64,000 bases of DNA, from contig NZ_RQIH01000001.1 in the NCBI RefSeq assembly GCF_003939025.1, positions 372,001-436,000 on the forward strand, read 5' to 3'. The notes beneath the pieces were generated by a model. That model ran no database searches, was not told the DNA's origin, and was given only the letters and a program-made list of their open reading frames with translations. Shown here one piece after another: positions 36,790 through 45,498 of this stretch (position 1 is the first letter of the stretch; each line of letters starts with the position of its first letter). This DNA comes from Rhizobium sophoriradicis (lineage in GTDB: Bacteria > Pseudomonadota > Alphaproteobacteria > Rhizobiales > Rhizobiaceae). The translations under genes were made by a program, and so were the position numbers.

Positions 36790-37653
36790 ATGGGCAATAT
36801 CGCAATCATCGGATCGGGCGCGATGGGAAGCGCCGTCGCCAAACGGCTGATCGACCATGGCGCCACGGTGCTGACCTATCTCGACGGCCGGAGCGAGCCG
36901 ACGATCGCACGAGCGCAAGCAGCCGGGATGATTCCGGTCGCGCTCGAGGAGTTGACGAAGACAGAGCTGGTCCTATCGATCGTTCCGCCGGCGGAGGCGA
37001 TGAGCGTCGCCGGCCTCATCGCCGAAATATCACTGGAGAATCCCGCGCCGCCGCCCTTCATCGACCTCAATGCGATTGCGCCGAAAACGATGCAGGCACT
37101 GGCGGCGCGGTTTGAAGGCAGCTGGGTAGAAGTCCTTGATGGCGCCATCATCGGCGGTCCGCCGGTTGCCGGCAAATCAGGTCCGACACTCTATATCAGC
37201 GGCGATAGCGCGGAGCGGAGCCGGCTGCTTGAAAAACATGGCCTGAAGGTCCGCAGGCTCGATGGACCGCTCGGCGCGGCATCGGCGCTGAAGATGTGTT
37301 ATGCCGGCATTAACAAGGGATTTGCCGGGCTTGGTGCCGCAATGCTGCTTGCCGCATCGCGTTCGGGTGCTGCCGAAAGCCTGAAGGCCGAACTCGCGGA
37401 AAGCCTTCCCGATATCGAGCGCAAGCTGTCGAAATCCATTCCCGATATGTATCCGAAGGCCTATCGTTGGGTTGCCGAAATGCAGGAGATCGCCGATTTC
37501 CTCGGAGAGGACGATCCGGCGGCAACGATTTTTCGGGGTATGGCCGATCTTTTCTCCCGGCTGGCGGCGGATGTGGACGGCGACCGCGCCCTCGTCAGGC
37601 AGCTGGACGAAGTCCTCGCGCCGTCGGAAACCGGCGCCATGGTCATGCCGTAG
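36790..37653 (+). CDS. NAD(P)-dependent oxidoreductase with DUF1932 C-terminal domain
   Basis: A 287-aa 6-phosphogluconate/3-hydroxyisobutyrate dehydrogenase-like protein. The N-terminal Rossmann motif is IIGSGAMGSAVA (residues 5-16); the C-terminal helical part (from about 170, SALKMCYAGINKGF) resembles the DUF1932 domain. The start at 36790 has GAGG upstream; the in-frame ATG at 36649 has no ribosome site. It stands alone, convergent with the Tm-1-like pair, and may act with it; the substrate is unknown. Confidence 0.85.
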   Translation: MGNIAIIGSGAMGSAVAKRLIDHGATVLTYLDGRSEPTIARAQAAGMIPVALEELTKTELVLSIVPPAEAMSVAGLIAEISLENPAPPPFIDLNAIAPKTMQALAARFEGSWVEVLDGAIIGGPPVAGKSGPTLYISGDSAERSRLLEKHGLKVRRLDGPLGAASALKMCYAGINKGFAGLGAAMLLAASRSGAAESLKAELAESLPDIERKLSKSIPDMYPKAYRWVAEMQEIADFLGEDDPAATIFRGMADLFSRLAADVDGDRALVRQLDEVLAPSETGAMVMP

Positions 37654-37660
37654 CTCTTCC

Positions 37661-37694
37661 GCTGCCGGCGCCCCGCGAGGGAGGCGCCGGCAGC
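37661..37694. terminator. strong hairpin between convergent genes
   Basis: Perfect 12-bp GC-rich arms (GCTGCCGGCGCC at 37661-37672 and its complement at 37683-37694) around a 10-base loop lie between the oxidoreductase stop and the convergent Tm-1 C-terminal-like gene. A bidirectional terminator is likely. Confidence 0.65.
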
Positions 37695-37720
37695 TGGCAC
37701 TCGGCCGGTCCAAGCCACGC

Positions 37721-38545
37721 CTATATCTTGGTGAAGTCCTCGACCTGCGCGCGGATCGCGATCTCGGTCGGAAGCCGCTCCATCGAACTTGCGCCGTAGA
37801 AGCCGTTGCAGCCCTTGCAGCGGGCGAGCACATAGGCGGCATCCGCCGGCATGGAGATCGGGCCGCCATGGCAGAGCACGATGACGTCGTCGCGCACCGA
37901 CCGCGCGGCATCGGCCCATATATTGATCTTGTCCACGCACCCGTCGAGCGTCAGCGCCGTTTCGGCGCCGATCGCGCCGCCCGTGGTCAGGCCGAGATGG
38001 CAGACCACAATATCGGCGCCGGCTTTGGTCATGGCGACGGCGTCCTCGCGGCTGAAGACATAGGGGGTCGTCAGCATGTCCTTGGCGTGGGCGCGGGCGA
38101 TGATGTCGATCTCGAGATCGAAGCCCATGCCGGTTTCTTCGAGATTGGCGCGGAAGGTGCCGTCGATCAGTCCGACTGTGGGGAAATTCTGGATGCCGGC
38201 AAAACCCATCGCCTTCAACTCTTCGAGGAAGTGATCGGGCAGCATGAAAGGATCGGTGCCATTGACGCCGGCCAGCACCGGCGTATGACGCACGACCGGC
38301 AGAACCTCGCGGCCCATCTCCTTGACGATCTCATTGGCATTGCCATAGGCGAGCAGGCCCGCCAGCGAGCCGCGCCCGGCCATGCGGTAACGCCCGGAAT
38401 TATAGATCACGATCAGGTCGATGCCGCCGGCTTCCTCGCTCTTGGCGGAAAGGCCGGTGCCGGCGCCGCCACCGATGATCGGCCGGCCCTCGGCGATCTT
38501 GCGGCGAAGCGTGTTCAGAATGTCTTTTCTGTCGATGCGGGTCAA
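37721..38545 (-). CDS. phosphoenolpyruvate hydrolase-like TIM-barrel protein (Tm-1 C-terminal-like)
   Basis: A 274-aa protein of the PEP_hydrolase/TIM-barrel family (Pfam PF09370 by recall). Barrel segments include [51 protein letters not shown] and [14 protein letters not shown] at 38545 is chosen because GAGGAG lies 6 bases upstream; ATG 38563 is possible but overlaps the upstream gene and has no ribosome site. With the upstream gene it corresponds to the two halves of plant Tm-1. The biochemical function is not established. Confidence 0.83.
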   Translation of the reverse strand: MTRIDRKDILNTLRRKIAEGRPIIGGGAGTGLSAKSEEAGGIDLIVIYNSGRYRMAGRGSLAGLLAYGNANEIVKEMGREVLPVVRHTPVLAGVNGTDPFMLPDHFLEELKAMGFAGIQNFPTVGLIDGTFRANLEETGMGFDLEIDIIARAHAKDMLTTPYVFSREDAVAMTKAGADIVVCHLGLTTGGAIGAETALTLDGCVDKINIWADAARSVRDDVIVLCHGGPISMPADAAYVLARCKGCNGFYGASSMERLPTEIAIRAQVEDFTKI

Positions 38546-38555
38546 AACTGTCTCC

Positions 38556-39752
38556 TCAGGCATGGATGTCATGGAAATTGGCGACGAGTGCCGCGGCGAA
38601 TTCCTGGCTGTTGATATGGGCGTCGATCTCGACGAGACGCCTGTTTTCCGCATCACGCCAGCCATCGCGGATGGCCGTAAACAGCGCCGCATCGGCGTCC
38701 GGATCGTGGAACGGCTGACCGGCGGCATCGATCGCCGACACGCCTTGCAGCGGCAGCAGGAACCGGACCGGCCCCTGCATCCGGTTCAGCCGTTCGACGA
38801 TGAAAGTGCCGATCCGGCGATTTTCTTCCGGCGTGGTGCGCATCAGCGTCACCTGCGCATTATGGACATGCAACCTCCGATCTTGGAAAGCCCCAGGCAC
38901 GGTTTCCCGCGCGCCGAAATTCACCATATCGACGGCGCCGACCGAGCCGATATAGGGCAGGCCGGTGCGAATGATGGCGCCAAAGCGATCCATGGTCGCC
39001 GGGAAGACGCCGCCGACAAGGAGATCCGGAACCTCCGTCGTCGTTACATCAATTACGCCCTGCAGCAGGCCGGAATCGGCAAGCTTCTCCATTGACTGGC
39101 CGCCGACGCCGGTGGCGTGGAAGACGTAGATTTCGTGCGTCTTGCCGAGTATCTCGCGCACCTGCGTGACACAGGCTGTGGTGACGCCGAACATGGTCAT
39201 GCCGATACCCGGCCGATCATTGCTCGAGGCGGGGATAGGATTGCGGGCCATGCCGGCCGCTGCGTTCGCCGCATTGCCGATCACCTTGCGCGAAATGGCA
39301 TTCAGGCCGGCGACATCGACGACCGAATACATCATGGTGATATCGTTCGGCCCGACATAGGGCGCGACATTGCCGGAGGCGACGGTCGAGACCATCAGTT
39401 TCGGCAGACCGATCGGAAGTGCGCGCATTGCTTCCGTGACGAGTGCGGTATTTCCGGTACCGCCGAGGCCGAGGACGGCGCCGATATCGCCGCGTGACGT
39501 CAGGAAGGCCGTCAGCGCCTTGGCCATGGCCGAAACCGCCGTTCCGCGATCCGTTTGCCCGAGGACAGCCGCCGCACCCTCGGGATGAAATTCGGCGATG
39601 TCGCGCGCCCGGATATCGGCGCCGGCATCCTCCCCAAGCGTGCCGACATCGACCAGCACGGCATCGGCGCCGGCCGCATTAATCACCTCCTGGGCGTAGC
39701 GCAGTTCCGCTCCCTTGGTGTCGCAGGTGCCGATGACATAGACCTTTCCCAT
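38556..39752 (-). CDS. Tm-1-like ATP-binding domain protein (UPF0261)
   Basis: A 398-aa UPF0261 protein (Pfam PF06792 by recall) with the N-terminal [17 protein letters not shown], glycine-rich [11 protein letters not shown] and GATSxG-like [14 protein letters not shown]. The homologous half of tomato Tm-1 binds ATP and the tobamovirus replicase. The start at 39752 has AGGGGAGGAAAAG upstream; the ORF continues upstream into AT-rich promoter DNA. It forms a two-gene operon with the TIM-barrel gene, divergent from a GntR regulator. Confidence 0.88.
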   Translation of the reverse strand: MGKVYVIGTCDTKGAELRYAQEVINAAGADAVLVDVGTLGEDAGADIRARDIAEFHPEGAAAVLGQTDRGTAVSAMAKALTAFLTSRGDIGAVLGLGGTGNTALVTEAMRALPIGLPKLMVSTVASGNVAPYVGPNDITMMYSVVDVAGLNAISRKVIGNAANAAAGMARNPIPASSNDRPGIGMTMFGVTTACVTQVREILGKTHEIYVFHATGVGGQSMEKLADSGLLQGVIDVTTTEVPDLLVGGVFPATMDRFGAIIRTGLPYIGSVGAVDMVNFGARETVPGAFQDRRLHVHNAQVTLMRTTPEENRRIGTFIVERLNRMQGPVRFLLPLQGVSAIDAAGQPFHDPDADAALFTAIRDGWRDAENRRLVEIDAHINSQEFAAALVANFHDIHA

Positions 39753-39808
39753 TGCTTTTCCTCCCCTTTTTGAACTTTCCCTGTGTGTTTTCGATAAAAT
39801 TCCCGATT

Positions 39809-39847
39809 TTGTATTTTCCATATTGTATATTCTTTTGCATATTGCAT
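39809..39847. promoter_or_regulatory. AT-rich divergent control region with repeated TTG(T/C)AT
   Basis: Between the UPF0261 gene and the divergent GntR gene the DNA turns strikingly AT-rich. The hexamer TTGTAT occurs at 39809 and 39823, and TTGCAT at 39835 and 39842. FCD-type GntR proteins often bind short sites containing TTGTATAC-like halves, so these are candidate operator halves. On the minus strand TACAAT (39828-39823) could be a -10 box for the UPF0261 operon. Confidence 0.4.
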
Positions 39848-39882
39848 ACTTAATCCTCGAATGCCAGACGGAAATGGAGACC

Positions 39883-40536
39883 ATGAACGCACCGCGCCAC
39901 CTCACCCTTCGCGAGCGGATCTACGAGGAAATCGTTCGCCTGATCGTCTCCGGGGAATTGCCGAGCGGCGTGTCGATCGATGAAAAGGAACTGACGGAAC
40001 GGCTGCAGGTCAGCCGCACGCCGTTCCGCGAGGCGATCGGCACGCTGGCTAAGGAGGGGCTGATCGAGATCAAGCCCTATCGCGGCTTCTTCGTGCGCAG
40101 CTTCACGCCGAAGGAGATCGACGACCTCTATAATCTGCGCAAGACGCTGGAATGCTTCGCCGTCGAGCTCGCCGTTCCACAGATGAGCGACCGGCATATT
40201 GCCGACTTCGAACGCATCCTCGATGAGGCAGTGGCCGCGCTGCGCCGCGGCGACATGGAGACTTACGGCACGCGCGACAAGGAATTTCACGAGACGATTG
40301 CCGAGCTTTCCGGGAGCCTGCCGCTGATCGAGACGCTGGCGCGGCTCGCGCTGCAGATACAGATCTGCCGCTCGATCGCCAATGAAAGCCGCGATCTGGC
40401 CAAAAGAGCCGCCGAGGAGCGCGATCAGATCCTGCAGGCTTTCAAGGCGCGCGACATTGCCCGCGCCAAGGCGCTGATGCACGCGCATATCAGCGATGTC
40501 CAGCAGGCCGTCATGGCGCGGTTTCAGAAGGGTTAG
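39883..40536 (+). CDS. GntR-family transcriptional regulator (FCD/FadR subfamily)
   Basis: A 217-aa regulator with an N-terminal winged helix (residues 1-70, with LTERLQVSRTPFREAIGTL) and a helical FCD effector domain (about 80-215, with DKEFHETIAEL and MHAHISD supplying metal-site type residues). The start at 39883 has GGAGA just upstream; an earlier ATG at 39874 is less well placed. It probably controls the divergent UPF0261/TIM-barrel operon and the sugar transporter operon starting 80 bases downstream. Confidence 0.88.
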   Translation: MNAPRHLTLRERIYEEIVRLIVSGELPSGVSIDEKELTERLQVSRTPFREAIGTLAKEGLIEIKPYRGFFVRSFTPKEIDDLYNLRKTLECFAVELAVPQMSDRHIADFERILDEAVAALRRGDMETYGTRDKEFHETIAELSGSLPLIETLARLALQIQICRSIANESRDLAKRAAEERDQILQAFKARDIARAKALMHAHISDVQQAVMARFQKG

Positions 40537-40615
40537 CCGGGGAAATCGAAGGAGAGGGAGGTCTCCTTCGACAATCTAAAAACTTGGGCCGGGGAGCGGT
40601 CCGGAGGAGGGAACA

Positions 40616-41869
40616 ATGCTGAAATTTCTTACCCGCGGCTCGGCACTGGCGGCGATGATCGCCGCAAGCTCGCCGGCGCACGCCGAAACCCTGAAAATGT
40701 GGGGTCCCGAACAGATCACCGAACCGTTGGTCGCGCAGCTCTGGAACGGCATCAAGGCCGATTTCGAAAAGGCCAATCCCGGTGTGACCGTCGAATTCAT
40801 GCCGCCGACCGGCACGATCAGCAACGGCGCGGTGCAGGCCGCCATCCAGTCGGACGCCGGTCCCGACGTGATCCTTACCAATTCAGGCATCGGCCGTATC
40901 AGCGTCGTCAAAAACGCCAAGCAGGTGATCCCGCTCACCGAAGAATACGAAAAGCGCGGCTGGAAGGACCAGATCTATCCTTGGCTTTACACCGAGCTGA
41001 AGGGCCAGTTCGGCGGCGAGATCTATGAGGTTCCCGATGGGCTCGATGCGCTTGGTATCTGGTATCACAAGGACATTTTCGAGCAGGCCGGGTGGAAGAT
41101 CCCGTCGACCTGGAGCGAATTCGAAACGCTGATGAAATCGATCGAGGAGGCCGGCCTGCAGCCGATCGCCATCGGCCCGCGTACAACAGGCAGCGCCGGT
41201 CATCTCTTCGGCAACCTGCTGCAGTCGGCGAGCGGCAAGGAGGTGATCGGCAAGGCCTTGCGCCGCGAGATCGCCTGGGACGACCCGTCCGTCGCCGCCG
41301 GCGCCGTCCGACTGCAGAAGCTGGTCGAGGCGGGCGACATCAAGAAGGAGATGGCCGGGCTCGATCTCGATGGTGCCTCGCGGCTCTGGTTCAACAAGCG
41401 CGCCGCCATGTTCGTTGCCGGCCCCTGGTTCACCGCCAATGCCCGCAAGGCCGGTTATGACCTGTCGAATGCCGGTTATGCGCCGATGCCCTCCGACATC
41501 AAGGGCGCGGCGATGCCGACCGGCGGCGTCGGCTGGAGCTGGCTGGTGCCCGTGAATTCGAGGCAGCCGGAACTGGCGATGAAATGGATCGACTTCATGC
41601 TGTCGGATGCGGTGATGAAGAAACGCGCGCAGGATCCGGCAAGCACGATGATCTATCCGCGCGAAATCCCCGGCGTCGAGCCGCCGACCCCGGTACTCAA
41701 GGATATCTTCGCCGCAGCCGCAGGCGGCGTCGGCTACAACCCGAGCGTCTATCTGCCCGGCACCGTGCTCGACACCTATTTCCAAGTCATCCAGGGCCTG
41801 ATCTCCGGCCAGATCGGCGGCGAGGAAGGCATGAAGCAGATCCAGGCAAAGATGGCAGAGGCGAAATAG
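40616..41869 (+). CDS. sugar-type ABC substrate-binding protein
   Basis: A 417-aa family 1 binding protein. Signal peptide residues 1-23 end at AHA/ET; the mature N-terminus is LKMWGPEQITEPL. GGAGGGAACA precedes the start. It is the first gene of an importer operon that has two permeases, a dehydrogenase and a cupin but no intact ATPase gene. The ligand is probably a carbohydrate; it is not identified. Confidence 0.92.
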   Translation: MLKFLTRGSALAAMIAASSPAHAETLKMWGPEQITEPLVAQLWNGIKADFEKANPGVTVEFMPPTGTISNGAVQAAIQSDAGPDVILTNSGIGRISVVKNAKQVIPLTEEYEKRGWKDQIYPWLYTELKGQFGGEIYEVPDGLDALGIWYHKDIFEQAGWKIPSTWSEFETLMKSIEEAGLQPIAIGPRTTGSAGHLFGNLLQSASGKEVIGKALRREIAWDDPSVAAGAVRLQKLVEAGDIKKEMAGLDLDGASRLWFNKRAAMFVAGPWFTANARKAGYDLSNAGYAPMPSDIKGAAMPTGGVGWSWLVPVNSRQPELAMKWIDFMLSDAVMKKRAQDPASTMIYPREIPGVEPPTPVLKDIFAAAAGGVGYNPSVYLPGTVLDTYFQVIQGLISGQIGGEEGMKQIQAKMAEAK

Positions 41870-42864
41870 TGGCCATCCCCGAAACATCAGGCAGCAAGGT
41901 CGTGGCTCCTCTCAGCACCGGACCTGCCGCGGCGGGACATACGGGCGGCACATCCGTCCGTATGTCCAAACGCCGGGCGGCCGGGCCCAGCTCAGCCAAT
42001 GGCGATGCCGGCACCGCATTCTGGCTGATGGCACCGGCGCTCGGCCTTTACGCCGTCTTCACCCTTCTGCCGATCGCCGCTACCTTCTGGCTGAGTTTCA
42101 ACAGTTCGGCCGGCTTCAACACGTCCGCGAGCTTCGTCGGCTTCGGCAATTACGCGAAGGCGGCGCATGATCCGATCGTCTGGAAGAGCCTCGTCCATAC
42201 GTTCGTTTGGCTCGCATACCATGTGGTGATGGCAGGCGGGCTCGGCCTGCTGCTGGCGCTCGCCGTCAGCCGGCTCAGGATCACCCAGGTCTTCTTCCGC
42301 ACCGCCTTTTTCCTGCCGCATCTGGTGTCGCTGGCGGTGGTTGGCGTCATCTGGGCCAATATCTACGATCCCTTCTTCGGCCTCCTGAACACGACGCTGA
42401 CGCGGATCGGGCTTGGTTCCTTCACGCAAGGCTGGCTTTCCGATCCCGCCTTGGTGCTCTTTTCCGTCAATGTCGCAAGCTCGTGGCAGGGCTTCGGCCT
42501 CTACATGCTGCTCTTCATCGCCGGCCTGCAGAATATCGACCGCTCGCTCTACGACGCGGCTGAGGTGGACGGCGCCAACGCCTTCCAGCAGCTGATCCAT
42601 GTGACGCTGCCGGGGCTTCGCGAGGTGATGACCTTCGTCGTCTCTCTGGCGATGATCAACGGCCTGAAGGGCTTCGCCACGGTCTTCGTCATGACCAATG
42701 GCGGCCCCTTCTACCAAAGCGAACTGATCACCACCTATATTTACCGGCTCGCCTTCCAATCCCAGGATCACGGACTGGCAGCGGTCCTCTGCATCCTGCT
42801 CAGCCTGCTGGCCATTGTCATCACCATCGTCTTCAACCGCTGGCGCGCGAGGCTGTCCCAATGA
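41869..42864 (+). CDS. sugar ABC transporter permease (MalF/UgpA type)
   Basis: A 331-aa permease from GTG 41869, which overlaps the binding-protein stop, or 300 aa from ATG 41962. The extra N-terminal 31 residues are hydrophilic and rich in Gly/Ser/Ala, so the choice is open. Six membrane segments follow, the first at FWLMAPALGLYAVFTLLPIA, with EAA loop AAEVDGANAFQQLIHVTLP. It overlaps the next permease by 4 bases. Confidence 0.88.
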   Translation: MAIPETSGSKVVAPLSTGPAAAGHTGGTSVRMSKRRAAGPSSANGDAGTAFWLMAPALGLYAVFTLLPIAATFWLSFNSSAGFNTSASFVGFGNYAKAAHDPIVWKSLVHTFVWLAYHVVMAGGLGLLLALAVSRLRITQVFFRTAFFLPHLVSLAVVGVIWANIYDPFFGLLNTTLTRIGLGSFTQGWLSDPALVLFSVNVASSWQGFGLYMLLFIAGLQNIDRSLYDAAEVDGANAFQQLIHVTLPGLREVMTFVVSLAMINGLKGFATVFVMTNGGPFYQSELITTYIYRLAFQSQDHGLAAVLCILLSLLAIVITIVFNRWRARLSQ

Positions 42865-43688
42865 GTGCCCGCAATCGCGAATGGCCGGTGGCGCTGGCGC
42901 TGACCCCAGCGCTGATCCTGATCCTTGCCCCCTTCATCTGGCTGGTGATCTCGAGTTTCAAGACCGAGGCCGAAATCGGCCAGGCCGATCCCTTCACCTT
43001 GCCCGCCGATCTGATGTGGCGGAACTATCTGGATGCCTGGCAGATCGGCGGATTCGGCGACCTCCTCGGCAACAGCCTCATCAACCTTGTCGGCGTCGTC
43101 GCCTTGTCGCTGATTACCTGCGCGCCTGCCGGCTATGCCCTTGCCAAGATCCGATTTCCTGGCCGCGAATGGCTGTTCTACGCCTTCATCCTCGGCCTCA
43201 CCGTGCCGGTCCAGGCGATCGTCATTCCGCTCTATCAGGTGCTCTTCGGGCTCAACCTTGTCAACACCCTTGCTGGAATCGTGCTGGTGCAGGTGAGCAA
43301 CGGCATTCCCTTCGGCATATTCCTGATGCGGAGCTTCTTCATCGGCGTGCCGGATGACCTGATCGAGGCCGCCAAGATCGACGGCGCCTCGCATATCCAG
43401 ATCCTCACCAAGGTTTTCCTGCCGATCTCGACGCCGGCGGTGCAGGCGCTCGTCATCATCAGCGCGCTCTCCACCTGGAACGACTTCTTCCTGCCGCTGA
43501 TCGTGCTGATCAGTCCGGAGGTGCAGACGCTGCCGCTCGGGTTGGTCCGTTTCGCCAGCACCTATGCGTCCGATTACCGCCTGGTCTTCTCCGGGACGGT
43601 CATTTCATTCCTGCCGATCATTCTTCTCTACATCCTGATGCAGCGCCGCTTCACCGAGGGTCTGACGCAGGGAGCAATCAAGGGCTGA
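42861..43688 (+). CDS. sugar ABC transporter permease (MalG/UgpE type)
   Basis: A 275-aa permease with six membrane segments and EAA loop EAAKIDGASHIQILTKVFLP (about residues 168-187). The intact EAA loop means that the complex still expects an ATPase partner. Yet the gene is followed 2 bases later by a dehydrogenase gene, not an ATPase gene. Confidence 0.93.
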   Translation: MSARNREWPVALALTPALILILAPFIWLVISSFKTEAEIGQADPFTLPADLMWRNYLDAWQIGGFGDLLGNSLINLVGVVALSLITCAPAGYALAKIRFPGREWLFYAFILGLTVPVQAIVIPLYQVLFGLNLVNTLAGIVLVQVSNGIPFGIFLMRSFFIGVPDDLIEAAKIDGASHIQILTKVFLPISTPAVQALVIISALSTWNDFFLPLIVLISPEVQTLPLGLVRFASTYASDYRLVFSGTVISFLPIILLYILMQRRFTEGLTQGAIKG

Positions 43689-43690
43689 CC

Positions 43691-44782
43691 ATGTCGCACC
43701 ACGTCCAGCGGGAAATCCGCTACAATTTCGAATTCGACCACCGCATCAAAGCCTGCTTTATTGGCGCCGGCGGCCATGCCTACCGCAATATCTACCCGGC
43801 CTTGCGTTATGCCCCGGTCGAGCTCGCCGGCGTCTGCGATCTCGATCTTTCCCGCGCCGAAAAATTCGCCAAGCTTTTCGGCGCCGGCAAAGCCTATACC
43901 GATCACCGCCATATGCTCGAGCAGGAAAGACCGGAGCTGGTCTTTCTCGTTACCGCCTATCATCCCGACGGCCGGGTGCAGGCAACGGATCTGGCGCTCG
44001 ACGCGCTTGCCGCGGGCGCGCATGTCTGGATGGAAAAACCGACCGCCGCGACGATGGAAGACATCGAAAGGCTGCAGGCGGCCAGTGCTGCGGCCGACCG
44101 CATGGTGATGACCGGCCTCAAGAAAACCTTCTTCCCGACGATCGAGAAGCTCAAGGACCTGATCGGCTCGCCCGGTTTCGGCAGGCTGACCTCGATCAAT
44201 GTCCGTTATCCCCAGAGCCTGCCGAAGCCGGAAGAGCGCGCCGATCTCGTCAGGATGCAGAGCTTCCTCGACCACATCTTTCATCCGGGCGCGATCCTCA
44301 ATTTCCTCGGCGGCGAGATCGAACGCGCCAGTTATGAATGGGAAGCGCTGACGGGGGCCACCGTCACCAGCCTGCGTTTCCGCTCCGGCGCGATCGGCAC
44401 GCTGCACCTTGCCGCCGGCCAATCCGGCGGCAGCATCTTCGAGCGGGTCGAGATCATCGGCGAAGGCGCCAACGCCATCGTCGAAAACGGCAGCCGGCTG
44501 ACTTACTTCCGCAAGGCGGACCTGCCGTCCTATGGCCGCGCCGCAAGCTTCATCCAGCCGGACGAGAATGCCGCGCTCATCTACGAGCCGGAGCATTCGC
44601 TCGGCCAGCTCTACAACAACAACCTCTTCTATCTGGGCTACGTGCCGGAGATCCTGCATCTGACGGATGCGATCCTTTCCGGCACATCGATCACCCGCGG
44701 CACACTCGAAATTGCCCGCGAGATCATGAAGCTCTTCGAATTCTATCGACGCGCGGATGCCGGCGTCACCACAAATTTCTGA
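43691..44782 (+). CDS. Gfo/Idh/MocA-family oxidoreductase
   Basis: A 363-aa NAD(P)-dependent sugar dehydrogenase-like protein with Rossmann motif CFIGAGGHAYRNIYPAL (about residues 19-35), the EKP motif (MEKPTAATM, about 114) and a C-terminal sheet domain. It directly follows the permeases and probably acts on the imported sugar. It is only distantly similar to the enzyme at 15821. Confidence 0.9.
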   Translation: MSHHVQREIRYNFEFDHRIKACFIGAGGHAYRNIYPALRYAPVELAGVCDLDLSRAEKFAKLFGAGKAYTDHRHMLEQERPELVFLVTAYHPDGRVQATDLALDALAAGAHVWMEKPTAATMEDIERLQAASAAADRMVMTGLKKTFFPTIEKLKDLIGSPGFGRLTSINVRYPQSLPKPEERADLVRMQSFLDHIFHPGAILNFLGGEIERASYEWEALTGATVTSLRFRSGAIGTLHLAAGQSGGSIFERVEIIGEGANAIVENGSRLTYFRKADLPSYGRAASFIQPDENAALIYEPEHSLGQLYNNNLFYLGYVPEILHLTDAILSGTSITRGTLEIAREIMKLFEFYRRADAGVTTNF

Positions 44783-44798
44783 ACAGGGAAAGACGACC

Positions 44799-45179
44799 TT
44801 GACCGAGACAGATGTCATTTTCAGGAAAGCCGGCGGCGAATTCATGCCGACCACATGGGGCGAACTCAACTGGAAGATCACTGGCGACGGCACGCCCGGC
44901 GCCGAGATGACCTTCGGCACCTGCCGCATCAATCCCGGTGAGCGCAACCAGCTGCACTCGCATCCCGATTGCGAGGAAATCCTCTACGTCATCTCCGGCA
45001 ACTGCGAACACAAGCTTGGCGATGCCCTTTACCGGCTCGAAGCCGGCGACGCCATCCGCATTCCCCGCAACGTCCGCCACTGGGCGCGCGCCCTCGGCAC
45101 CGAACCGCTCTTCGCCCTGATCATGTTCTCCTCCGGCACCAGGACGGCTGTCAATCATGAAGGCGAGGGGGCGGCCTGA
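44799..45179 (+). CDS. small cupin-domain protein
   Basis: A 126-aa single-domain cupin. Motif 1 is HSHPDCEEILYVISG (His, His, Glu metal ligands) and motif 2 is GDAIRIPRNVRHW (His). It probably starts at TTG 44799 behind AGGGAAAG, because the only in-frame ATG (44757) lies inside the dehydrogenase gene. Such cupins often isomerise, epimerise or bind sugars in catabolic operons. The reaction here is unknown. Confidence 0.8.
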   Translation: MTETDVIFRKAGGEFMPTTWGELNWKITGDGTPGAEMTFGTCRINPGERNQLHSHPDCEEILYVISGNCEHKLGDALYRLEAGDAIRIPRNVRHWARALGTEPLFALIMFSSGTRTAVNHEGEGAA

Positions 45180-45310
45180 GCGGAACGCTGCGTCCCGGCA
45201 CGGCCGATCCCCGCGAGCGGGTCAGCTACGGCATCAGGCCGGATCAGTTTGTCATCGCCGACCAGGAGACACCTTGTGGGCGGCCAGCGAACGTCTGTTT
45301 TCGGCCTTAA
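45179..45310 (+). pseudogene. possible TOBE-domain remnant of a lost sugar ABC ATPase
   Basis: In the frame ending with TAA at 45308-45310, the DNA after the cupin stop reads GTLRPGTADPRERV then SYGIRPDQFVIADQE. This resembles the C-terminal TOBE segment of UgpC-class ATPases (the GVRPEH motif seen in both intact ATPases of this window). There is no start codon or ATPase core. It may be what remains of the ATPase missing from this operon. The match is short and could be chance. Confidence 0.35.
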
Positions 45311-45314
45311 CGGG

Positions 45315-45341
45315 CAGGCGTCTTGCCGAAGCGGACGCCTG
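45315..45341 (+). terminator. probable terminator of the sugar transporter operon
   Basis: CAGGCGTC (45315-45322) pairs perfectly with GACGCCTG (45334-45341) across an 11-base loop. A short T-rich stretch (CGTTTTCTT) follows a few bases later. It lies right after the possible ATPase remnant. Confidence 0.5.
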
Positions 45342-45388
45342 AACCGCCGTTTTCTTGAGCTTTGCCAAGACTCTGACGATTGCGTGAA

Positions 45389-45405
45389 ACAGGTCCGAGA
45401 CCTGT
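45389..45405. promoter_or_regulatory. inverted repeat upstream of the yghU-type gene
   Basis: ACAGGTC-CGA-GACCTGT is a perfect 7-bp-arm dyad, 94 bases before the glutathione transferase start. It has the form of a dimeric regulator site. The cognate regulator is not evident nearby. The rest of the 45180-45498 gap holds the ATPase remnant and the terminator. Confidence 0.45.
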
Positions 45406-45498
45406 GACAAACCCTCATCGCCTCTGCTATGTCAAGGAAAATGCGGGCCGTCCAACCGGGCGCCGCGCTCTATCCGACCAATGCCAGGAGTTTGAAAG

